Positions 1 to 4,618 of a stretch of 6,511 nt of DNA are shown in pieces (the first letter of the stretch is position 1; the number at the start of each line of letters is the position of its first letter). The stretch covers positions 1-6,511 of the forward strand of contig DAOPQD010000136.1 of NCBI GenBank assembly GCA_035347995.1. Direction: 5' to 3'. The notes beneath the pieces were generated by a model. The model made no database searches and was not told the origin of the DNA. It saw only the letters and a list, made by a program, of their open reading frames with translations. A program made the position numbers and the translations under genes. Source of the DNA: JAAZNO01 sp012798275. Lineage in GTDB: Bacteria; Chloroflexota; Anaerolineae; B4-G1; SLSP01.

Positions 1-651
1 CTCGCGGGCCGCTGGCTGCGGAATATTGACATTCGCTACCACGGCACCGGTAACGTGGGCGGCTCGAACGTTTGGCACAGCGTGGCCCGTTGGGCCATCG
101 TCCCCGTGGGGCTGTTTGACGTCGGCAAAGCGGCTCTGCCGGCCTGGTTGGCGTTAGGTCCGCTGAATCTGGGGTATCCGTGGGCCGTCGCTGCTGGTCT
201 GTGCGCCGGGTTGGGTCATGCCTGGTCGCTCTACCTGGGGTTCACTGGCGGACGGGCGTTGGGATGTATTCTGGGGCTGCTGGTAGTGGTCTTCCCCCAG
301 GGGGCGCTCATCCAACTGCTGCTGATGGGGCTGGGTGTGTTGCTGCATGTGGAACAACCGATCGCCATCGTGGGCTTGCTGGCGATGCCGGCCCTGAGCC
401 TTGCCTTCGACCGTCCCCCGGCGGTGATGTGGGGTTGCGTGGCCGCGATCGTGCTGACGGTGCTTAAGCGGCTGGAAGCCAACCGCACGCCGTTGCCGTC
501 GTCAGGGCCGGAGCGATGCCAGGTCATCTGGCGCCGGCTGTGGCTGGACCGCGACATCCCCTCTCACGCAGCGTGGGTCGCGCGCGGGCCGGCGGAGATC
601 CAGCCCGACACAGAACAGGAGCCGGATACAACGCCGTCGGCGAAGTCGTGA
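1..651 (+). CDS. plsY: PlsY-type acyl-phosphate:glycerol-3-phosphate acyltransferase, 5'-truncated by window edge
   Basis: The frame is open from base 1, so the start lies upstream; 216 residues are visible. PlsY is an integral membrane enzyme that moves an acyl group from acyl-phosphate to glycerol-3-phosphate, giving lysophosphatidic acid, the first step of phospholipid synthesis. Three family motifs are seen in order: GTGNVGGSNV (visible residues 15-24, usually GSGNxGxTN), FDVGKAALP (39-47, usually DxxKGxLP) and GHAWSLYLGFTGGRALG (72-88, usually GHxFPxxxxFxGGKG). Hydrophobic segments lie around 32-50, 60-72, 88-113, 120-136 and 142-156. Each motif differs from consensus: the Arg after motif 1 is His, Gly is Ala in motif 2, and Lys-Gly is Arg-Ala in motif 3. 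A hydrophilic C-terminal tail of about 60 residues follows the last membrane segment, longer than in the usual ~200-aa enzyme. It may be a lineage-specific variant or a paralogue with changed activity. The family call is firm; substrate and activity are inferred. Confidence 0.83.
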   Translation, partial: LAGRWLRNIDIRYHGTGNVGGSNVWHSVARWAIVPVGLFDVGKAALPAWLALGPLNLGYPWAVAAGLCAGLGHAWSLYLGFTGGRALGCILGLLVVVFPQGALIQLLLMGLGVLLHVEQPIAIVGLLAMPALSLAFDRPPAVMWGCVAAIVLTVLKRLEANRTPLPSSGPERCQVIWRRLWLDRDIPSHAAWVARGPAEIQPDTEQEPDTTPSAKS

Positions 652-713
652 CCGTTGGCGCGCGGGGGCTTTTTAACATTCAGAATTCTGACCTGCGCAG
701 GGATAGAAATCCA

Positions 714-722
714 TGGTATAAT
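714..722 (+). promoter_or_regulatory. Extended -10 promoter of ssrA
   Basis: A perfect TATAAT (717-722) is preceded by TGG (714-716), which makes an extended -10 element. The tmRNA 5' end at 729 lies seven bases past the hexamer, the normal distance to +1. At the usual distance upstream there is only TGCGCA (694-699), a poor -35, so the extended -10 probably compensates. Strong constitutive transcription is expected for this abundant RNA, but that is inference. Confidence 0.75.
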
Positions 723-728
723 ACAAGC

Positions 729-1123
729 GGGGATGATAGGTTTCGACGGGGAAGGTTTGTCGCAGGCTGCGAGTCGGGGAGGCTCCGTCTCCGCAAACCC
801 AGGAGCAAAAAACAATTGCCACTCCTATGGCAAACCGCTGGGCGCCGGTCGCCGTCGCTGCGTAAGCAGCCGGTGATTGACCCCACGACCCGATCGGGAA
901 ATCCGGTCGCGCCCCTCCGGCGTTTCGCTGGCGCTCCGGAGTCAGGTGAAAACGAGTCAGCGTGCAGTTCGCCCCATGCCGATAAGGTGAGTCAAGAGCC
1001 TCGGCTGGTTCGGATGTGGCGTGGTCGGCCACGACCCCCCGAACGAGAACGAAAACGCCGACTATGCTTGTAGACGCCTGCTACAGAATTCTTCGGACGC
1101 GGGTTCGATTCCCGCCATCTCCA
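729..1123 (+). ncRNA. ssrA: Transfer-messenger RNA (tmRNA)
   Basis: tmRNA rescues ribosomes stalled on broken mRNAs: SmpB-bound, alanyl-charged tmRNA enters the A site, then its short frame adds a degradation tag. The tRNA-like part is clear. The acceptor stem pairs 729-735 with 1116-1122, the discriminator is A1123, and the T arm has stem 1099-1103/1111-1115 around the loop TTCGATT. CCA is not encoded (CTC follows), so it must be added after transcription. The long helix pairs 757-767 with 1076-1086 with one mismatch. PK1 is a textbook H-type pseudoknot: 775-780 with 788-793, and 782-786 with 802-806. Eleven bases after PK1, the spacing seen in E. coli, is the GCC resume codon (818). It reads ATPMANRWAPVAVAA and then TAA (863-865), with the stop in the loop of a GCTGC/GCAGC hairpin (857-870). 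The start and stop of the RNA are set by the acceptor stem. This is a one-piece, not a circularly permuted, tmRNA. Confidence 0.95.
818..865 (+). other. tmRNA proteolysis tag reading frame
   Basis: This internal frame of ssrA runs from the GCC resume codon to TAA and encodes ATPMANRWAPVAVAA. A further Ala comes from the charged tmRNA itself. The hydrophobic Ala-rich end (VAVAA) matches the ClpXP-type degron ending seen in other tags (…ALAA). The GCC start rests on the 11-nt distance from PK1. An alternative resume codon is GCA at 830, giving ANRWAPVAVAA, but that would need a 23-nt spacer. Confidence 0.75.
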
Positions 1124-1124
1124 C

Positions 1125-1158
1125 TCAGGGCCGGGAGTTTTTCCGGCCCTGGTTTTTT
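1125..1158 (+). terminator. Intrinsic terminator of ssrA
   Basis: A perfect 8-bp GC-rich stem (1127-1134 with 1143-1150) can extend by a C-G and a U-G pair to ten. It has an 8-nt loop and is followed by six Ts (1153-1158). It begins two bases after the tmRNA discriminator, so it ends the ssrA transcript and isolates it from the NTPase gene downstream. Confidence 0.9.
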
Positions 1159-1220
1159 AGACCGGGTCACTCTGGCGGCCGGGGGGCGCCTCAGCCGCCA
1201 TGCCAGAGGCTTGGAAAGCA

Positions 1221-1784
1221 ATGGTTGAGCCAGAGGAATCAACGCCGCGCGTTTTTTTGCTCAGCGGTCCGCGCCAGGCAGGCAAGAGCGTCCTGTGCCA
1301 GAAGCTGGCCGCCAGGCTGCAGCAAGACGCCGTGTCGGTCGTCGGTTTGCTGACCTCGCACACTGGCCCGCATGATCTGGAGGTCACGGAGATCCATACC
1401 GGCGAGCGTTACGCGCTGACGCTGCCCTTTGGCGACGGCGTCGGCGCGGAGCTGGGGCGCTTTCGCATGGATGCGGCGGCCCTCGAACGGGGCGTGGCCT
1501 CGCTGACGCGCGCTTTGCCCGCCGGGGCGCTGATTGTGGATGAACTCGGCCCGCTGGAGTTGAGGCTGGGCCGCGGATGGCAGCCGGTGTTCGCGATGCT
1601 GCGGCCAGAGTGTTGTCGGAGCGCGTTGCTGGTCGTGCGCCCCGAGCTGCTGGCGGAAGCGCTCGCGCAAGCACCGGAGCCGTTCACCACCGTGGTTTAC
1701 GTCACCCCGGCCAACCGCGACCGCCTGCTGGAACCGTTGGCGCGACTGATGACAGCGGAAACGTGGTCACGTACGGACGTGTGA
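1221..1784 (+). CDS. THEP1-like P-loop NTPase (NTPase_1 family)
   Basis: This 187-aa protein is probably a soluble P-loop nucleoside triphosphatase of the THEP1 type. The family shows NTPase activity in vitro, but its cellular role is unsettled. Walker A is GPRQAGKS (residues 16-23) directly after the first beta strand VFLLS, as in THEP1 proteins. Walker B is LIVDELGPLEL (104-114), matching the family's characteristic DEIGxxEL. The length suits the family (about 170-200 aa). I prefer ATG 1221: AGAGG lies at 1205-1209, the P-loop strand starts soon after, and the alternative in-frame ATG at 1200 has no ribosome site and touches a hairpin (1173-1179 with 1194-1200). It is followed 24 nt later by holB, probably one transcript; no clear promoter is seen. 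Its last eight residues and stop fall in or at the edge of an octamer repeat array, so the C-terminus may be repeat-derived. A degenerate thymidylate kinase, a frequent holB neighbour, is less likely given the Walker B. Confidence 0.7.
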   Translation: MVEPEESTPRVFLLSGPRQAGKSVLCQKLAARLQQDAVSVVGLLTSHTGPHDLEVTEIHTGERYALTLPFGDGVGAELGRFRMDAAALERGVASLTRALPAGALIVDELGPLELRLGRGWQPVFAMLRPECCRSALLVVRPELLAEALAQAPEPFTTVVYVTPANRDRLLEPLARLMTAETWSRTDV

Positions 1785-1800
1785 ACGTGGAAACGTGAAG
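1761..1800 (+). repeat. Five-unit 8-bp tandem array, ACGTNNNN
   Basis: ACGT recurs at 1761, 1769, 1777, 1785 and 1793, exactly eight bases apart. The units are ACGTGGTC, ACGTACGG, ACGTGTGA, ACGTGGAA and ACGTGAAG. GGAAACGTG appears twice, at 1757-1765 and 1789-1797. The array covers the last codons and the stop of the NTPase gene, and the last unit runs into the holB ribosome site. Function unknown. It could be a slipped-strand repeat or a protein-binding array. Confidence 0.75.
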
Positions 1801-1803
1801 GAG
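1798..1803 (+). promoter_or_regulatory. Ribosome binding site of holB
   Basis: AAGGAG ends five bases before GTG 1809. It fixes the non-ATG start of holB. Its first bases belong to the last unit of the octamer array, so repeat-length changes would occur right beside this site. Confidence 0.75.
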
Positions 1804-1808
1804 AGCTT

Positions 1809-2795
1809 GTGAACGATTGGGGTATCATCGGCTATGGGTGGGCGGTCCGGCAGTTGCAGCAGGCGATAGCCGCGGGGAAACTTTCCCACGCGCTGCTCAT
1901 CACCGGGCCGGAGAATGTCGGGAAGCACACCCTCGCGCTGGCCCTGACCCGCGCCCTGCTGTGCGAGGCGGAGGCGGCGGAGCGTCCCTGTGAAAGCTGT
2001 TCTGCCTGTCGCCGGGTCGCTTCAGGCAATCACCCCGACGTGTGGCTAGCCGAGCCGGAGGGTGAAGGGCGCGGTGTGAAGATCGAGCAAATCCGCGAGC
2101 TGGAGCGCTTTCTGGCCCTGACTCCTGCCGAGGGCGCGCACAAAATCGCCATCCTCTCGGCGGTGGAGCTGCTGAATCCCAACGCCGGCAATGCGCTGTT
2201 GAAGACGCTGGAAGAGCCGCCGGCCTATGCGCATCTCATGCTGCTGGCCACGGACGCCGACACCCTCTTGCCGACGATCGTCTCACGCAGCCAGCACCTG
2301 CCGTTGCGGCCCCTGGAGAGCGCCGTCATCGCTCGGGGGCTGATCGAACGTTGGGGTGTCGCGGAATCCCAGGCGCGACGCCTGGCCGGACTTTCCGGCG
2401 GGCGGATGGGGTGGGCGGTGCGAGCGCTCACCGATCCGACGCACTTGCAGGAAATGGAAGCGGCGCTGGCGCAACTCCTGACGGTGCTGCGGGCGGATTT
2501 GCCCGCCCGTTTTGAAATCGCCCAGGCCCTGGCGCAGAATTTAGAGGCGCTGGCGCAGACGCTTGAATACTGGCGCCTTGGCTGGCGCGACGTGTTGCTG
2601 CTCCAGCAGGGCATTCCTCAGGACGTGATGTTTCTTGAGCAGCGCGACGCTTTGGAAGCCGTGGCGCAAAAAGTGGCGCCGGCGACGACGGTGTACATGT
2701 TGCAGGCGCTCACGGCGGCGCAGGCGAATCTGCTGCGCAACCTCAACCCCCGCTTGCTGCTCGAAGCGCTGTTTTTGGAATGGCCAGAGGTATAG
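1809..2795 (+). CDS. holB: DNA polymerase III subunit delta' (clamp-loader AAA+ protein)
   Basis: This 328-aa protein is the delta' subunit of the clamp-loader complex, which with tau/gamma and delta opens and loads the beta sliding clamp at primer ends. It is an AAA+ fold: after the N-terminal helix region, a P-loop-like GPENVGKHT (residues 33-41) has His where Walker A needs Ser/Thr just after the Lys, consistent with delta' not relying on its own ATP hydrolysis. Four cysteines (52, 61, 64, 67) have C-x8-C-x2-C-x2-C spacing, the zinc-binding pattern of the family. ALLKTLEEPP (129-138) is the family's signature, and VSRSQHLPL (158-166) replaces the usual SRC triad with SRS. Length agrees with E. 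coli delta' (334 aa). The start is GTG with a good AAGGAG site. It lies 24 nt after the NTPase gene and probably shares its transcript. No terminator is seen after it; a promoter for the next gene begins 24 nt downstream. Confidence 0.92.
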   Translation: MNDWGIIGYGWAVRQLQQAIAAGKLSHALLITGPENVGKHTLALALTRALLCEAEAAERPCESCSACRRVASGNHPDVWLAEPEGEGRGVKIEQIRELERFLALTPAEGAHKIAILSAVELLNPNAGNALLKTLEEPPAYAHLMLLATDADTLLPTIVSRSQHLPLRPLESAVIARGLIERWGVAESQARRLAGLSGGRMGWAVRALTDPTHLQEMEAALAQLLTVLRADLPARFEIAQALAQNLEALAQTLEYWRLGWRDVLLLQQGIPQDVMFLEQRDALEAVAQKVAPATTVYMLQALTAAQANLLRNLNPRLLLEALFLEWPEV

Positions 2796-2818
2796 CCGCG
2801 TTGAAATCTGATGACGGC

Positions 2819-2846
2819 TTGCGACTGCGCCCGCCGACGGTATAAT
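2819..2846 (+). promoter_or_regulatory. Sigma-70-type promoter for the glycosyltransferase gene
   Basis: A perfect TATAAT (2841-2846) is preceded, after 16 bases, by TTGCGA (2819-2824), which matches four of six -35 positions. Transcription would start near 2853, giving a leader of about 40 nt before ATG 2892. Confidence 0.65.
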
Positions 2847-2891
2847 TTCTGAAGGCTGACCCTGACGACTTCAGAGAGAGGATTGACGCTG

Positions 2892-3626
2892 ATGAAACTT
2901 TCCGTGATCATGCCGGTGTACAACGAGATCAACACGATTGCGACGATCATCGCCGAAGTGCGCGCCGTGCCGTTGGACCTCGCCATTTGGGGCGGCACGG
3001 ACCGCGAGACCGTGGTCCATCTCGACCGCGAGATCGTCATCGTGGATGATGGATCCACTGACGGCACACGTGAGTATCTCGACACGTTGCGGGACACCCC
3101 GGCTATCACCATCGTGTTCCACGAAGTCAATCAGGGCAAGGGCGCGGGCGTGCAGACCGCTCTGCGTCACGCGACCGGTGATGTGTTGGTCATTCAAGAC
3201 GCCGATCTGGAATACGACCCGCGCGATTACCCCGCCTTGCTGCTGCCCATCCTGGAAAAGCGGGCGCAGGTCGTGTATGGCTCCCGTTTTCGCGGCGGGC
3301 CGACCAAGGCCATGTTCTTCTGGCACATGCTGGGCAATCGTTTCCTCACCTTTATGACCAACCTGCTTTACAACACCATCCTCACGGACATGGAGACGGG
3401 CTACAAGGTCTTCACCCGCGAGGTCGCCGACAAACTGTCCCTGCGGGCCAAAGGGTGGGGCTTCGATCCTGAAATCACGGCGCAAATTCTGCTGCACAAA
3501 TATCGCATCTACGAGGTGCCGATCTCGTATACCGGCCGGGAATTTGAAGAGGGTAAGAAAATCTCGTGGAGGGATGGCCTGACCGTGCTGTGGACGCTTG
3601 TCCACTATCGGGTGCTTGGCCGTTAG
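2892..3626 (+). CDS. Family 2 glycosyltransferase, polyprenyl-phosphate hexose transferase-like
   Basis: A 244-aa GT-A fold enzyme that transfers a sugar from a nucleotide-sugar donor, probably to a lipid carrier. It most resembles the soluble dolichyl/polyprenyl-phosphate mannosyl- or glucosyltransferase-like group. The N-terminal strand SVIMPVYNE (residues 4-12) and VDDGSTDGT (51-59) form the nucleotide site; QDADLEYDP (102-110) holds the metal-binding D-x-D; GSRF and HMLGN (130-149), TDMETGYKVF (165-174) and GFDPE (190-194) follow as in that group. No convincing C-terminal membrane helix is seen, so it would act at the inner face of the membrane as a peripheral enzyme. A stretch of about 15 residues (30-46) between the first helix and the VDDGS strand looks longer than usual. 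ATG 2892 is chosen because AGAGGA (2877-2882) sits nine bases upstream; TTG 2883 abuts that site and cannot use it. The acceptor and sugar cannot be named from sequence. Confidence 0.85.
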   Translation: MKLSVIMPVYNEINTIATIIAEVRAVPLDLAIWGGTDRETVVHLDREIVIVDDGSTDGTREYLDTLRDTPAITIVFHEVNQGKGAGVQTALRHATGDVLVIQDADLEYDPRDYPALLLPILEKRAQVVYGSRFRGGPTKAMFFWHMLGNRFLTFMTNLLYNTILTDMETGYKVFTREVADKLSLRAKGWGFDPEITAQILLHKYRIYEVPISYTGREFEEGKKISWRDGLTVLWTLVHYRVLGR

Positions 3627-3645
3627 ACAGGTTCCGGTGTATAAT
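3616..3645 (+). promoter_or_regulatory. Promoter of the phasin-like/UbiB gene cluster
   Basis: A perfect TATAAT (3640-3645) follows TTGGCC (3616-3621, four of six -35 positions) with an 18-base spacer. The -35 overlaps the last codons of the glycosyltransferase. Transcription from about 3652 would give a leader of roughly 107 nt. That leader opens with a small hairpin (CAGA 3651-3654 with TCTG 3659-3662); I recognise no riboswitch in it. Confidence 0.6.
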
Positions 3646-3742
3646 GAGGACAGACGGGTCTGAGGCTTGTGGCATTTCATGGGATGAGCCGGGGCGCACG
3701 GAGGGGTCTCTCTGGCGTCCTCTGCTCACGAGTCTTTATCAA

Positions 3743-3750
3743 AAAGGAGG
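3743..3750 (+). promoter_or_regulatory. Strong Shine-Dalgarno site of the phasin-like gene
   Basis: AAAGGAGG is a full match to the anti-SD core and lies eight bases before ATG 3759. It rules out the longer in-frame reading that begins with an ATG at 3669, and suggests high-level translation, as expected for a structural, abundant protein. Confidence 0.85.
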
Positions 3751-3758
3751 TTGACGAG

Positions 3759-4085
3759 ATGAAAGAACATCTGGAGCGCCCCCTGCTGTTGGGGATTGGT
3801 CTGTTGGCGTTGACCCATGAGAAAGCGCGAACGATAGCCGAAGAGCTGGCCAAAGAGGGTCATGCTGCCCGCGACGAGGTGTCGCATCTCACCGATGAAC
3901 TGGTCAAGCGCGGGGAAGAAGAGCGCAGCGCGCTCCGCAAGCTCGTCCGCGAGGAACTCGATGCCGCGCTTACCGACATGCATGTAGCGACCGTCAGTAA
4001 CGTCGAGGCCCTCAAAGCCGAGATCGAGGCGCTGAAAGCGCAGTTGACGCCTGCCGCACCCCCTGAAAACGACACGACGGCTTGA
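3759..4085 (+). CDS. Phasin-like small helical protein (PhaF/PHA-regulator-like)
   Basis: A 108-aa, highly charged, all-helical protein. It has a short hydrophobic stretch LLLGIGLLALT (residues 9-19), then EKARTIAEELAKEG and a series of amphipathic heptad-like segments (20-72), and a C-terminal coiled coil NVEALKAEIEALKAQL (81-96) before a Pro/Glu tail. This arrangement (short hydrophobic start, EKA…ELxKxG, terminal EALKAxIxxLxxxL coil) matches short proteins annotated as phasin-family or polyhydroxyalkanoate synthesis regulators. True phasins coat PHA granules; no PHA synthase is in the window, so a granule role is not shown. It may bind membrane or lipid surfaces instead. The start is fixed by the strong SD. 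The next gene begins at or just after its stop, so the two are probably translated in sequence. Confidence is high that it is a gene, moderate for the family. Confidence 0.72.
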   Translation: MKEHLERPLLLGIGLLALTHEKARTIAEELAKEGHAARDEVSHLTDELVKRGEEERSALRKLVREELDAALTDMHVATVSNVEALKAEIEALKAQLTPAAPPENDTTA

Positions 4086-4087
4086 GC

Positions 4088-4375
4088 GTGAGCGACCTGA
4101 AGTTGCGGCTTGCTACCCAGTATTTGCAAAACGCCGATCCACAAGGATTGTTGCAGCTCACCGAGGCATTGTTGCCCACGCTGATCACGGCGCTTTCTCC
4201 CCAGGAGCGCACGCAGCTCCTCAAGGCCCTCATCCAGAACCACTTGGGGCTGTTGTTGCAGGGCGTTGATTCGAGTGAGCGTGCGGCGCTCCTGGCCGAG
4301 TTGCTCCCGACGCTGAATGCTGCGTTTGACCTGGAGGTCGCGCCCTGGAGCGCGGGGCAACCCTTATCGCCGTAA
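4088..4375 (+). CDS. Small helical protein of unknown function
   Basis: I do not recognise this 95-aa protein. It is rich in Leu, Ala and Gln, with amphipathic helices: KLRLATQYLQ, GLLQLTEALLPTLITAL, SPQERTQLLKALIQNHLGLLLQGV and SSERAALLAELLPTLNAAFD. ALLPTL and ELLPTL look like an internal repeat of about 55-60 residues, each followed by a short helix. There is no signal peptide, and no stretch is long and hydrophobic enough for a clear membrane helix. The start is uncertain: GTG 4088 lies two bases after the upstream stop, while TTG 4082 overlaps that stop (TTGA); neither has a good SD, so translation is probably coupled to the phasin-like gene. Its place between that gene and ubiB suggests a related role, by context only. 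Confidence 0.68.
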   Translation: MSDLKLRLATQYLQNADPQGLLQLTEALLPTLITALSPQERTQLLKALIQNHLGLLLQGVDSSERAALLAELLPTLNAAFDLEVAPWSAGQPLSP

Positions 4376-4425
4376 ACCGGACAGCGAAATTCCCAAACTC
4401 TTTTTCATCTACGTACACGATTGCC

Positions 4426-4560
4426 ATGACAACATCAGCTGAAACAAATCAACCATCGTCCAATTCAGTCCTGCTCGCAAGAGATCTCTTTTGGCGCAGT
4501 GCGTTGTTTTGGGGTCTGCTGCTCTTGCTGCTCTACGCGGGCTTCGCCTGGCCGTGTTAG
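4426..4560 (+). CDS. Putative 44-aa single-pass membrane microprotein
   Basis: This short frame from ATG to TAG encodes a polar, Ser/Thr/Asn/Gln-rich N-terminus (MTTSAETNQPSSNS), then LLARDLFWR, then a strongly hydrophobic segment ALFWGLLLLLLYAGFAW (residues 26-42) ending in PC. A single membrane helix preceded by Arg residues (19, 24) suggests an N-in orientation. It occupies most of the 243-nt gap between the 95-aa gene and ubiB, where no other gene fits. No convincing SD precedes the ATG, and the region upstream (4376-4490) is more AT-rich than its surroundings. It ends 58 nt before ubiB. Not recognised as a family. It could be a real UbiB-associated small protein or a chance frame. Confidence 0.42.
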   Translation: MTTSAETNQPSSNSVLLARDLFWRSALFWGLLLLLLYAGFAWPC

Positions 4561-4618
4561 CGCTGGCGGGCGAAATCCCGCAGCCCGCGAAGCTCCTGCT
4601 CCGCGATAGGAAGGCGCT

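Noticed and set aside
640..676. Possible plsY terminator (GC-rich stretch followed by TTTTT)
   Set aside because: No stable stem directly precedes the T-run; only weak pairing such as CAACG with CGTTG can be drawn.
516..1073. Forward 185-codon frame across the plsY end and ssrA
   Set aside because: It runs through a well-supported tmRNA and an overlapping plsY frame; the translation is Arg-rich and without motif.
1021..1353. Forward 110-codon frame over the ssrA 3' end and NTPase start
   Set aside because: It crosses the ssrA terminator and competes with the P-loop NTPase frame; no motif.
2871..3680. Antisense frame of 269 codons opposite the glycosyltransferase
   Set aside because: It is a shadow of a clearly conserved + strand GT2 gene, and its translation has no recognisable motif.
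3669..3758. N-terminal extension of the phasin-like gene from an earlier in-frame ATG
   Set aside because: The near-perfect AAAGGAGG at 3743-3750 lies inside it and points to ATG 3759, and the extension has no conserved character.
3652..3758. Riboswitch in the ~107-nt leader of the phasin-like gene
   Set aside because: Only a small 4-bp hairpin near the start is seen; no known aptamer core or terminator/antiterminator pair is recognisable.
4566..4581. Hairpin GCGGG/CCCGC before ubiB as a terminator
   Set aside because: Five-bp stem with no T-tract; at most a minor structure between the microprotein and ubiB.
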